Positions 53,445-61,890 of a DNA stretch of 64,000 nucleotides are shown here, piece by piece. Each line of letters starts with the position of its first letter. Position 1 is the stretch's first letter. The notes below the pieces were generated by a model. It searched no databases, was not told the DNA's origin, and was given only the letters and a program-made list of their open reading frames with translations. Position numbers and translations under genes: made by a program. Origin of the DNA: Streptomyces olindensis (GTDB taxonomy: Bacteria; Actinomycetota; Actinomycetes; Streptomycetales; Streptomycetaceae); assembly GCA_000696115.1 (NCBI GenBank), contig JJOH01000098.1:203872-267871 (forward strand), written 5' to 3'.

Positions 53445-54826
53445 CGTCGTCGGCTCCCGGAGGGCGAGCGCGGGGGCGGGACGGGCACGAAGTCGTCGTC
53501 GGGCGCGGGCAGCAGCGGGCCGGAGCCGGCGCGGACCCGTCTGAGCAGGACCCAGCCGATCAGGACGAGGACGACGAAGGGCAGCCAGGCCAGCGCGTAC
53601 GCCGTTCCGTAGGCGCGCAGGTCGAGGATGGAGCGGTGCTCGTCGACGTTCGTGCCGTTCACGCCGAAGAAGGCCAGCAGCAGCGTCGGCGGCAGGGCGA
53701 TCAGGGTGGCGGCGGCGACGAGGCCGGAGACGGTGCGGTCGCGGCGGTCGTCCCGCTCGGCGAGTTCGGCGTCCAGGGCGGCGGAGCGGGCGCTGATCAC
53801 CGAGGTGAGGCGTTCGACCATGCGCGCCGAATTCTCCAGGCTGTCGCGGATGCCGAGGGCGTCGCCCAGGGAGGACTGGAAGGCCTCGGTGATCATCTCG
53901 GGGATCAGCAGGCTGTCGACGTAGGCCTCGACGCCGAAGGCCAGGTCGAGCTGGAGTTCGTTGACGCCCGCGGAGAGGCGGGAGATCAGGGAGCGGATCT
54001 CGGTGGGCGAGTCGGCGTGGGCCTGCTCGTTGGCCTTCATCATGGCGAAGGCCGCGAGGCGGGTGCGCTGGAGCACGGCCAGGGCGGAGACCATGCCGAC
54101 GGCGACGAGCACCAGGCCGTTCTCGACGTGCGGGGCCCAGCCGGCCTGGACGGAGACGCCGCGGCCGAGGGCGGACACGGTGGCGCCGTGGTTGCGCAGG
54201 TGCGGCGCGAGGTTCGGGTCGTGGGGCGTGGCCGGGTTCCAGGGCATCCTGCCGCGGTAGACGATCTCGTTCAGCAGGACGGCCTTGCGGGCCTCGTCGG
54301 CGGTGAGCAGCTCCCGTTGCAACCGGCCGCCGGGGAAGACGAGTTGGTGCACGTTCTGGCCCAGGGCGAGGGGCCGGCCGCCGAGCTGTGCGGACAGTGC
54401 CGTCAGCAGCGGGCGGTCGTCGAGTTCGATGCGCTCCCGGTCGAAGCAGGTCGTGGCCAGCCAGACGGCGAGGTCGCCGGCCGTGGTCTCGTCGGCGAAG
54501 GCGCAGTCCACGACCAGGGTGGCGTCGCCGCGCGGGGTGGTGACGACGAGGATCCGCAGGGACGCGAGACCGAGGCCGTGGTCGCCGTGCGGCAGTCGCA
54601 GCCGGCGGGGCGCCACCTGCTCGTCGAGCACCGGGACGGGCAGCACGTCCTGGCTGGTCATCAGGTGGGAGGCGAAGCGGCCGTAGTCGTAGCGGTCGAC
54701 GAGGGCACCCAGGGCGGTGTCCCGGGGGCGCAGCCGGCCGGAGAGGCTGAACAGCAGCAGGACGCGGGTGCGGTCACGGGTGGCGGAGTCGAGCACCGTC
54801 GCGTTCGGGGACGTTCCCGGCAGCAT
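53441..54826 (-). CDS. CorA-like membrane protein with altered GMN motif
   Basis: 461 aa. Large soluble N-terminal part, long helical stretch (about 270-375) and two C-terminal membrane helices, the CorA layout. The signature is FFGVNGTNV, with Val in place of Met of the usual GMN selectivity motif. Start at MLPGTSPN for GGAAGGA at 7 nt; an upstream ATG adds 14 residues. Coupled to the GDPD gene. May transport another cation or act as a sensor. Confidence 0.7.
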   Translation of the reverse strand: MLPGTSPNATVLDSATRDRTRVLLLFSLSGRLRPRDTALGALVDRYDYGRFASHLMTSQDVLPVPVLDEQVAPRRLRLPHGDHGLGLASLRILVVTTPRGDATLVVDCAFADETTAGDLAVWLATTCFDRERIELDDRPLLTALSAQLGGRPLALGQNVHQLVFPGGRLQRELLTADEARKAVLLNEIVYRGRMPWNPATPHDPNLAPHLRNHGATVSALGRGVSVQAGWAPHVENGLVLVAVGMVSALAVLQRTRLAAFAMMKANEQAHADSPTEIRSLISRLSAGVNELQLDLAFGVEAYVDSLLIPEMITEAFQSSLGDALGIRDSLENSARMVERLTSVISARSAALDAELAERDDRRDRTVSGLVAAATLIALPPTLLLAFFGVNGTNVDEHRSILDLRAYGTAYALAWLPFVVLVLIGWVLLRRVRAGSGPLLPAPDDDFVPVPPPRSPSGSRRR

Positions 54827-54895
54827 CGCGTTCCTTCCCGCCCATCGGTTCGAAAGCGTCTGGTTCATACCCCGGCCACGGGGCGTGAACCGACG

Positions 54896-54937
54896 ACGTC
54901 GCGCGGGCCGCGCCCGGTGGGCGGGCCCGCGCGACGT
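54896..54937 (-). terminator. Hairpin after the OsmC gene
   Basis: ACGTCGCGCGGGCC (54896-54909) and GGCCCGCGCGACGT (54924-54937), 14-bp perfect arms, 14-nt loop, just past the OsmC stop. Confidence 0.75.
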
Positions 54938-54949
54938 GGGTGGCGCCGG

Positions 54950-55378
54950 TCAGGCGAGCTTGGCCGTCAGCGTGATGGGCGTGGCCTTGAGGGCCTGGCT
55001 GACCGGGCAGCCGACCTTGGCCTCCTCGGCGGCGGCGAGGAAGGCCTCCTCGTCCATGCCGGGGACGGTGCCCTCGACGGTGAGGTGGATGCCGGTGATG
55101 CCCTCACCGGGCTGGAAGGTGACGTCGGCGGAGGTCACCAGCTTGGTCGGCGGGGTGCCGGCCTTGTCGAGGATGTTGGAGAAGGCCATCGAGAAGCAGC
55201 TGGAGTGGGCTGCGGCGATCAGCTCCTCCGGGCTGGTCTTCCCACCGGGCTCCTCGGTGCGGGCCGCCCAGCTGACCGGCTGCTCGCTGAGGATGCCGGA
55301 GGAGTCGAAGGTGACGACACCGTTGCCCTTGAAGAGGTTGCCTTCCCAGACGGTGTGTGCGGAGCGCGTGGCTGCCAT
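54950..55378 (-). CDS. OsmC-family peroxiredoxin
   Basis: 142 aa. Two reactive cysteines in AAHSSCFSMAFSNIL and KVGCPVSQAL, TSPEELIAAAH motif. Detoxifies organic hydroperoxides. ATG at 55378 with AAAGGATGCGTC upstream; residues before it are not conserved. Single-gene unit ended by a strong hairpin. Confidence 0.92.
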   Translation of the reverse strand: MAATRSAHTVWEGNLFKGNGVVTFDSSGILSEQPVSWAARTEEPGGKTSPEELIAAAHSSCFSMAFSNILDKAGTPPTKLVTSADVTFQPGEGITGIHLTVEGTVPGMDEEAFLAAAEEAKVGCPVSQALKATPITLTAKLA

Positions 55379-55472
55379 GACGCATCCTTTCGAAAATGTC
55401 CGGCTGTATGTGTCTTCAGTGGTCCAAGGGGCCCGTTGCCGGGTCCTTGCCCCCATCCGATCACACTACGGC

Positions 55473-56813
55473 TCAACTCACGCGGAAGACCGGGCCCCTG
55501 GCGGTGAACGGCAGCCGTGCCCCGCGTGGGATCAGGTACGCGTGCTCGCGCCGCACGCGCAGGGTGTCGCACCAGCCGTCGGTGATGACCAGGACGGGCG
55601 CGCCGGGCGGGAAGTCCTCGGCGCGGTGCAGCAGGTCGATGCCGGGTTGCAGGACGGTGCCGCCGCGGCCGCGCACCCGTACCCGGCCCGCGATCTCGGT
55701 GACGGGCAGGTAGCCGGCGTCGTGCGGGGCCGCGTCGCAGAACACGACCCGGGCGGCGGGCACGTCCCGGGCCTCGGCGTAGGAGGCGATCGCGCCCAGG
55801 GCCTTGCCGAGCAGGACGCGGTCCATGGAGCCCGAGGTGTCGAGCACGACGCCGAAGGTGCAGCGGGCGGTCTCCTCGGGCGGGAAGTACCGTCCGGCGC
55901 GCGGGATGTCGGGCGTGGCCGCCTGGCGCCGCGCGGGGCGGGCGTAGGAGCGGACGGGTTCGGGGCGGGGCACGAACTCGTCGAACCAGCGGGCCAGGCG
56001 TGCGTCCCAGGGCAGCGGCGGGTGGCTCAGCGCCCGGATCTCCTCGACCAGGGCGCCGGGCAGGAAGCCGCGCTCCTGCCGCTGGTGCAGGTCCAGGCCC
56101 TGGGCGAGGCCGCGGCGGTAGAACGCGTCGAGGTCGACGTAGTCGCGGGGTGAGCCGAGCGGGCCGCCGAGGATGTCACCCACGCCCTTGCCGCGCAGGG
56201 TGGCCAGACGGCGCTTGCGGCGCAGGTCGCCGGCGATGCGGTCGTAGACCTCCTCGGCGGAGAGACCGGCGAGCTGCGGGTCGTACAGCAGCCCCTCGGG
56301 CATGGTGCCGACCTCCATCTCGGTCAGCCAGCCGTTGATCACGTAGTCGCAGGCGACGTTGAAGAGGTAGGGGTCGCGGGTGCCGCAGCGGTCGCCGTGG
56401 CGCAGGGCGGCGTGCAGCATCTCGTGGGCGAGGACGAACCGCCACTCCTCGTCCTCGAAGGAGCGCAGGGGGTTGATGTAGATCTCGGCCGCCTCGGCGT
56501 CGACGGCGGCGACGGCGATGCCGTGGGCGCGGGCGAGTTCGGCGTCGGCGACGAGCGTGATGCCGGCCGCGATGCCGCCGAGCAGCGGGTAGGAGGAGAT
56601 GAACCAGCTCAGCGCGCGCTGCCAGGGGCGCGGCCGGGGTGCCTCGCCGTCCAGGCTGTCGCGGCGGCCGCCGGCCATGTCCATCGCGGCGGACACGGTC
56701 CGGGTCAGGGCGGTGGCGAAGGCCAGCTGCCAGTCGGGCGGCCGGGACCAGCCGATCCACGGCACCAGCACCTGGTCGGGTTCGTCGCCCGCCGTGCCGC
56801 AGCGCTCGTACAC
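55473..56813 (-). CDS. VWA-like / DUF2201 metallopeptidase-type protein, downstream part
   Basis: 446 aa from GTG at 56813. Contains a zinc-type motif FVLAHEMLHAALRHGDRCG and a C-terminal VWA domain with the MIDAS VVLDTSGSMDR. The same reading frame continues upstream through LAARWRRDGLPPVYERCG to a TAG at 56850-56852 and then into the next entry, so this is probably the back half of a single 600-codon gene. No good ribosome site precedes the GTG. Works with the MoxR ATPase encoded upstream; such pairs remodel or activate metal-containing complexes. Confidence 0.7.
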   Translation of the reverse strand: MYERCGTAGDEPDQVLVPWIGWSRPPDWQLAFATALTRTVSAAMDMAGGRRDSLDGEAPRPRPWQRALSWFISSYPLLGGIAAGITLVADAELARAHGIAVAAVDAEAAEIYINPLRSFEDEEWRFVLAHEMLHAALRHGDRCGTRDPYLFNVACDYVINGWLTEMEVGTMPEGLLYDPQLAGLSAEEVYDRIAGDLRRKRRLATLRGKGVGDILGGPLGSPRDYVDLDAFYRRGLAQGLDLHQRQERGFLPGALVEEIRALSHPPLPWDARLARWFDEFVPRPEPVRSYARPARRQAATPDIPRAGRYFPPEETARCTFGVVLDTSGSMDRVLLGKALGAIASYAEARDVPAARVVFCDAAPHDAGYLPVTEIAGRVRVRGRGGTVLQPGIDLLHRAEDFPPGAPVLVITDGWCDTLRVRREHAYLIPRGARLPFTARGPVFRVS

Positions 56814-56849
56814 CGGGGGCAGTCCGTCGCGCCGCCAGCGGGCGGCGAG

Positions 56850-57275
56850 CTACTCCTCGTCGCCGTCCGGGTAGGAGGCGGGCAGGTGCTCGGGGGTCTC
56901 GCCGACGGTGAAGCCGAGCAGGAAGCGGTTGACGACGACGCAGCGGGCGGCGAGGTCGAAGCGGTCGGGCTGGACGCGGTCGCCCTTGACCGCGGGGACG
57001 TGCCCGAAGCCGAGGTGGAGGACGGCGTGGGCGAGCGCCCAGGCCCAGGCGGCGGGCTCGGCGAGCCGGTCCGGGTGGGCGTGCAGGGTGCCGTCGGAGT
57101 CGACGGCCACCAGCCCGTCGCGGGGGGCGAGGGGGCACTCCTCCTGGCGGCAGACGTCGAACTCCACGGCCGCGAGGGCCGGGTTGGTCTTCATCAGCCG
57201 CATGCCCTCGGCGAACGCCTCGCCCGCGAGGTCCCGCTTCTTCCTGCGCCGGTCCTTGCCAGGGCCACGGCTCAC
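56850..57275 (-). CDS. DUF2201-like N-terminal part, ended by an in-frame amber codon
   Basis: 141 aa. GTG at 57275 overlaps the MoxR stop (GTGA). Carries WALAHAVLHLGFGHV, similar in layout to the HEMLH motif of the downstream part but with Ala for Glu, and VVVNRFLLGFTVGETPEHLP. It ends DGDEE-TAG, after which the frame is open for another 459 codons. Either a nonsense mutation in a two-domain gene or a natural split. Confidence 0.65.
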   Translation of the reverse strand: MSRGPGKDRRRKKRDLAGEAFAEGMRLMKTNPALAAVEFDVCRQEECPLAPRDGLVAVDSDGTLHAHPDRLAEPAAWAWALAHAVLHLGFGHVPAVKGDRVQPDRFDLAARCVVVNRFLLGFTVGETPEHLPASYPDGDEE

Positions 57276-58333
57276 CGCCGCGCCTCCACCAGCCGGGGCA
57301 TGTCGCGGGCCGCCTCGACGAGGAACCAGGAGGGCAGCACGGGGTTGCCGTCGGAGTCGGAGGCGATGACGGTCTGGGCGACCTCGACGGAGATCTCGGC
57401 GAGCTGCACCAGCAGCGACTTGGCGCGGTAGGCGGTCTGCCGGCCGTTGGCCGACATGTGCTCCTTGCTGACGGGCAGTTCCTTGACCAGACGGCCGCGG
57501 AAGGAGTCGGCGAGGTAGTAGAGCAGATCGCGGTCCTCCGGGCGGTTCGGCCAGCGGGCGTCGCCCTTGATGATCGCCTCGATGCCGTACCGGCTGCGCA
57601 CGACCTTGACGTAGCCGCAGAACGCCTGGGCGTGCGCGGGCGTCAGCGTGCCGTGCGCGAGCACCCGCAGCGTCTCCTCGTCGAGGTCGCGGCCGAAGGA
57701 GTGCAGGGCGTCGGAGAGCATGTGCCAGGAGCGGGGCGTGGAGAACGGCTCCTCCGTCTTGGGCGGCGTGGACCACAGGTGGTCGGGCCGGTCGGCGAGG
57801 TGGTCCGTGATCCACGGGTGGATGCCGTTGTTCCCGGCCCAGGTCAGCCAGTCCTTCGGGGAGGCCTCCAGGTGCACGTGGGTGAGCCGGTTGACCAGCG
57901 CGGAGGCGATGGGCCGGGCGAGGGCGTTGTCGGTGGCGCGGTTGCCTGCGCCGACGACGATGGAGCCCTTGGGCAGCTCGTAGGTCCCGATGCGGCGGTC
58001 CAGGATCAGCGAGTAGAACGCCTTCTGCACGTCCGGTGTGGCCGCGTTGAGCTCGTCCAGGAACAGGCAGTAGGGCTCGTCCCGGGCGATCGCCTCGGGC
58101 GGGCAGAACACCGAGCGGCCGTCGCGGATCTGCGGCACGCCGATGAGGTCCTCGGGGGCGAGCTGGGTACCCAGCAGGCTCACGCACTCCAGGCCCAGCG
58201 ACTCGGCGAAGTTCCGCACCAGGGAGGACTTCCCGATGCCGGGGGCGCCCCAGACGAAGACGGGCCGCACGGTGGCGAGGCCGAGCAGCAGGTCGGGGAG
58301 GCGGGCGGGCGTGACGGTGACGGCTGCCTGCAA
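57272..58333 (-). CDS. MoxR-type AAA+ ATPase
   Basis: 353 aa. Walker A VWGAPGIGKSSLV, Walker B CLFLDELNAA, sensor VVGAGNRATDNA. TTG start at 58333 with GAGGAG 8 nt upstream. First gene of an operon with the VWA/metallopeptidase-like protein, a common MoxR-VWA arrangement for ATP-driven maturation. Confidence 0.9.
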   Translation of the reverse strand: MQAAVTVTPARLPDLLLGLATVRPVFVWGAPGIGKSSLVRNFAESLGLECVSLLGTQLAPEDLIGVPQIRDGRSVFCPPEAIARDEPYCLFLDELNAATPDVQKAFYSLILDRRIGTYELPKGSIVVGAGNRATDNALARPIASALVNRLTHVHLEASPKDWLTWAGNNGIHPWITDHLADRPDHLWSTPPKTEEPFSTPRSWHMLSDALHSFGRDLDEETLRVLAHGTLTPAHAQAFCGYVKVVRSRYGIEAIIKGDARWPNRPEDRDLLYYLADSFRGRLVKELPVSKEHMSANGRQTAYRAKSLLVQLAEISVEVAQTVIASDSDGNPVLPSWFLVEAARDMPRLVEARR

Positions 58334-58396
58334 GGCAGGGGCTCCTCGGGAGGTAGGGAGAGGACGAGCCCCACCAGTGTGGGAGGACGGCTGCGC

Positions 58397-58475
58397 GAAC
58401 GCAGCCGAATTTCAGGGCGGCGCGCTCCTCGCTCGGGAACGCAGCCGCATGTCAGGCGGCGCGCTCCTCGCTCGG
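58397..58475. repeat. Tandem duplication of about 40 bp at the 3' end of the holin-phosphodiesterase gene
   Basis: Copies 58397-58436 and 58437-58475 share GAACGCAGCCG at one end and CGGCGCGCTCCTCGCTCGG at the other, differing by two substitutions and one base of length. The second copy includes the last seven codons and stop of the adjacent gene; the first repeats them outside the gene. Confidence 0.85.
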
Positions 58476-60530
58476 CTCCAGCGGCACCTGCGGTCCGTTC
58501 GACTCGCGCAGCCAGCGGTCCAGGACGCGGTGGACGTGCTCGGCGCCGACGAGTTGCTCCCCGTCCGCCACCGGCGCGGACAGGGCGAGCGGCGACAGCA
58601 GGAACGGCTTGCCCTGGGCGCCGCCGAGCCCGCCGTGGGAGCCGATCTGCTCCTCGAAGGCGAGGACTTCGCCGTCGGCCGGGTCGTGGAAGGAGTTCAC
58701 CATGATGTCGGCGGTGTGCGGGAAGGTGTGCGTGCGGCGGACCGCTTCGACGGCGCCCGGGCCGAACGGGGCGAGCGGGCCGGGGTCCTCGTCGAGGTCG
58801 GCCAGCGGGATCTGCGCCCCGTACGCGCCGAGGACGACACCGCCGTGCCGGTCGCTGCGGACCAGCAGGAAGCCGATGCCGGGGTGGTTGGCGAGGGTCG
58901 GCAGCAGGGCGGGGTGGCGGGCGTCGATCTCCTCCTTGCTCATGCGGTGCGTGACGTCCGGGAAGGAGACCAGGCCGAGGTTGCCGGAGGCCAGCACGAT
59001 CGGCTCCGAGCGGCGCGCGGGGCGGTGCCGCTCGTCGCCCTCCTCGACCGGGATGCGCAGGGCGGCGCGCACGGCCGTGCGGGCCTCCGCGCCACTGCGG
59101 GTGCGCTCCGCACGGCGCGGCACGGGCAGGCCGCAGCCGGCCCGCACCAGGTCGCCGAGGGTGAGGCCGTACCGGGAGCGGAAGGTCTCGCCGGGGCTCT
59201 GGCCGTGGTCGGACAGCACGACGATCCGGTAGGGGCGTGGGGCGTGCTCGGCGACGTTCTCGATCAGCGCGAGGGAGCGGTCGAGGCGTTCGAGGACCTT
59301 CTGCGCGTCGCGGCTCGCCGGGCCGGAGTGGTGGGCGACCTCGTCGTAGGCCACCAGGTCGGCGTAGACGGCGGTGCGGCCGGCGAGCATGTCGCCCATC
59401 ACGGCGGCGACGACGACGTCCCGCTCGACGACCGTCGCGAAGGCGCGGATGAACGGGTAGAGGCCGCCGCGGGAGACCCGCGGACGCTGCTTGCACAGTC
59501 TCGCCCGGGTGGACTGACCGATCTCCCGGCCCACCTCGGCGACGAAGGACAGCGCCGTGCGCACGGCGTTGGCCGGATCGGAGAAGTAGGCGAAGTAGCC
59601 CGCCCGGGAGCGGTTCTCACGGCTGCGGCGGCGGGTGGCGATCGACAGCACCAGGGCCTGCTGCTCGGCGCCGCCGCTGAACAGGTTGCCGCGGGAGGCG
59701 CCGTCGACGCTGAGGAGACCGTCGTGTCCCGCGTATCCGACGGCGCGCCGCTGGAGTTCGGCGGCGCTGGTCGGGCGGTTGCAGACGACGACCTCGCGGG
59801 TGTCCTTCTCGTACCAGCGGAACGCGGGGATGTCGTGGTTGCTGCCGTGCAGGATGCCGAGCTGGCTGGCGCCGGTCTGGCTGGACCAGTCGGTGCGCCA
59901 GGGGGTGAGGCGGTGGGTGGGGCGGCCGCCGTCGGCGGTGCCGAGCCAGCGTGCGACGGTGGGCATCAGGCCCTCGCCGACCGCGTCCAGCAGGGTGTCG
60001 TGGCCGACGCCGTCGAGTTGCAGGAAGACCGTGCCGGGGCCGGCCGGGCAGGGTGGTCCGGACCGGCGGCGGCGGTCGGAGAGGCGGTACAGCCGGCGGC
60101 GGTAGGCGTCGTCGTCGCGCACGGCCAGGGCGGCGCCGGTCGCCGACGCGACGGCCGACATCACGGCGGCGACCACGACGGCGGTCTCCGGGGCGGCGGC
60201 ACCGCGCTCGGCGGGGTTCAGACGCAGGGCGAGCGTGAGGAGCGCGCCGTTGAGGAAGAACACCAGCAGCCCGAGCACGAGCGCCGGCACGAGGAGCAGG
60301 AGCCGGACCAGCAGCGGCCACACCAGGGCCGAGAGCAGTCCGAAGGCGCCGGCGCCGAAGGCCGCCGTGACGGCGATGTCGGTCGCGCTGTCGCCGTCGG
60401 CCGACCGGAGCCGGAAGTCCGGGAGGATCCCGGCGAGCACGAGCATGGTGACGGTGGAGACCGCCCACACGGCGACGCTCCGCCCCACCTGACTGGCAAC
60501 CCGCCGCCACCGCACGCCCCGCCACCTCAC
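58452..60530 (-). CDS. Phage-holin-like membrane domain fused to a phosphodiesterase/alkaline phosphatase-type domain
   Basis: 692 aa. Four membrane helices in the first 135 residues match the mycobacterial-type holin superfamily. Residues about 160-680 form a type I phosphodiesterase/nucleotide pyrophosphatase domain: LQLDGVGHDTLLDAV, Thr/Ser in SSQTGASQLGILHG, DLVAYDEVAHHSGP and VLSDHGQSPG. Likely hydrolyses a phosphodiester at the membrane surface. GTG at 60530 or the GTG five codons on. Its stop codon lies in a tandem duplication. Confidence 0.85.
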   Translation of the reverse strand: MRWRGVRWRRVASQVGRSVAVWAVSTVTMLVLAGILPDFRLRSADGDSATDIAVTAAFGAGAFGLLSALVWPLLVRLLLLVPALVLGLLVFFLNGALLTLALRLNPAERGAAAPETAVVVAAVMSAVASATGAALAVRDDDAYRRRLYRLSDRRRRSGPPCPAGPGTVFLQLDGVGHDTLLDAVGEGLMPTVARWLGTADGGRPTHRLTPWRTDWSSQTGASQLGILHGSNHDIPAFRWYEKDTREVVVCNRPTSAAELQRRAVGYAGHDGLLSVDGASRGNLFSGGAEQQALVLSIATRRRSRENRSRAGYFAYFSDPANAVRTALSFVAEVGREIGQSTRARLCKQRPRVSRGGLYPFIRAFATVVERDVVVAAVMGDMLAGRTAVYADLVAYDEVAHHSGPASRDAQKVLERLDRSLALIENVAEHAPRPYRIVVLSDHGQSPGETFRSRYGLTLGDLVRAGCGLPVPRRAERTRSGAEARTAVRAALRIPVEEGDERHRPARRSEPIVLASGNLGLVSFPDVTHRMSKEEIDARHPALLPTLANHPGIGFLLVRSDRHGGVVLGAYGAQIPLADLDEDPGPLAPFGPGAVEAVRRTHTFPHTADIMVNSFHDPADGEVLAFEEQIGSHGGLGGAQGKPFLLSPLALSAPVADGEQLVGAEHVHRVLDRWLRESNGPQVPLEPSEERAA

Positions 60531-60632
60531 GTCCCGGCCCGCCTCGGCCGCGGACCCTCACCCACAGTGTCTCAGCGCCCCGGAGTGGCCCTGCCGCGCC
60601 CAGAGTGTCCTTCGCGCCGGGGCCGCCGTCGC

Positions 60633-61034
60633 TCAGCGGCCGTCGTAGCCCGCCGTCGGCATCGAGAGGCGGCGGTGCACGCACGCCTTCATCGCCGCGT
60701 CGTACGCCGGCTCCGCGTGCCCCACCGTCTCGACCCGTACCCCTCGTCGCGCGCACTCCGCGGTGAACTGCTCGACGGACGCGAGGGCGCTCTCCAGCAC
60801 CCGCCGGCTGGGGGCCACGAACAGGTCGAGGCCGGGCCGGACGCCGTCCCACAGCGCGCCGTGGTCGGGGCGCAGCCCCCGCACCAGCAGCTCCCGGCTG
60901 ACCACGTAGCCCCGCTCGGCGGCCCAGCGGGCGCACATCGCGTGCTGGCTGCGGGAGTCGACCAGGAACGGATCGTCGTCCAGTTCCTCCAGCGGCGTCA
61001 GACTCGCGATCGCCGTGACCCGGACCGGCACCAT
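60633..61034 (-). CDS. Hypothetical protein with faint resolvase-like pattern
   Basis: 133 aa from ATG at 61034. QHAMCARWAAERGYVVSREL and DLFVAPSRRVLESALASVEQ resemble the serine-recombinase N-terminal layout, and ECARRGVRVETVG fits its helix, but the catalytic serine and arginines are not evident. Possibly a domesticated non-catalytic relative. Divergent from the metallo-beta-lactamase-fold gene. Confidence 0.55.
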   Translation of the reverse strand: MVPVRVTAIASLTPLEELDDDPFLVDSRSQHAMCARWAAERGYVVSRELLVRGLRPDHGALWDGVRPGLDLFVAPSRRVLESALASVEQFTAECARRGVRVETVGHAEPAYDAAMKACVHRRLSMPTAGYDGR

Positions 61035-61116
61035 GGCGTCCCCCTCACCTCCGGTTTCGCCGCCGACCCTACTCCTGCACGTAGGCTTCGGGGAGTCGCG
61101 CGAAGGAGGCAAAGAA

Positions 61117-61890
61117 GTGCCGGTGGAGATCACCTGGTGGGGTCACGCCACTTGCACGGTCGAGGACTCGAACGTACGCGTACTCACCGACCCCTTGTTC
61201 GCGCGCCGGCTCGCGCACCTGCGCCGCCGACGCGGAGACCTGCCGCCGCCCGGCGCCCGGCAGGCGGACGTGGTGCTGGTCTCTCATCTGCACGCCGACC
61301 ACCTGCACGTGCCCTCGCTGATGGGGCTCGCGCCGGGCACGCGCCTGCTCGTGCCCCGGGGCGCACGCCGGGCGGTGCCCGGTCTGCGCCGGCTCGCGCA
61401 CCTGCGGGTGAGCGAGGTGGCGCCCGGGGACGAGACACCGGTCGGCGACGTCGTCGTACGGGCGGTGCCCGCGCGGCACGACGGGCGGCGGCTGCCGGTC
61501 GGACCGCACCGCTCCCCCGCTCTCGGCTACGTCATCGACGGTGAGGCGCGGACGTACTTCGCCGGGGATACGGGGCTGTTCGACGAGATGGCCAAGGAGG
61601 TCGGGCCGGTCGAGGTGGCGCTGCTGCCGGTGGGCGGCTGGGGGCCGTACCTGGGCGAGGGGCACCTGGACGCGGGCCGGGCGGCGGAAGCGCTGGCGCG
61701 GCTGGCGCCGAGCAGTGCGGTGCCGGTGCACTACGGCACGTACTGGCCGATCGGGATGGACGCCGTGCGCCCCCATGAGTTCCATGCGCCGGGGGATGAG
61801 TTCGTACGGCTGGCGGCCCGGCGCGCGCCGGGCGTGGCGGTGCACCGGCTGGGGCACGGGGAGAGTGTGCGCCTGGAGGTCGCGCGGTGA
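61117..61890 (+). CDS. Metallo-beta-lactamase-fold hydrolase (UlaG-like)
   Basis: 257 aa. Metal motif VSHLHADHLHVPS, later ligands in FAGDTGLFDEM and VPVHYGTYWP. Starts EITWWGHATCTVED after GTG 61117 with GGAGG 8 nt upstream. Cytosolic; substrate unknown. GTGA overlap with the DedA gene suggests a joint role at the membrane. Confidence 0.88.
   Translation: MPVEITWWGHATCTVEDSNVRVLTDPLFARRLAHLRRRRGDLPPPGARQADVVLVSHLHADHLHVPSLMGLAPGTRLLVPRGARRAVPGLRRLAHLRVSEVAPGDETPVGDVVVRAVPARHDGRRLPVGPHRSPALGYVIDGEARTYFAGDTGLFDEMAKEVGPVEVALLPVGGWGPYLGEGHLDAGRAAEALARLAPSSAVPVHYGTYWPIGMDAVRPHEFHAPGDEFVRLAARRAPGVAVHRLGHGESVRLEVAR

Noticed and set aside
58452..60530. Holin domain as evidence of a prophage
   Set aside because: It is one domain of a 692-aa host-type fusion and no other phage genes, att sites or integrase are present.
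58143..61544. A plus-strand frame of about 1130 codons spanning several minus-strand genes
   Set aside because: Crosses multiple well-supported genes, no ribosome site, composition typical of an antisense frame.
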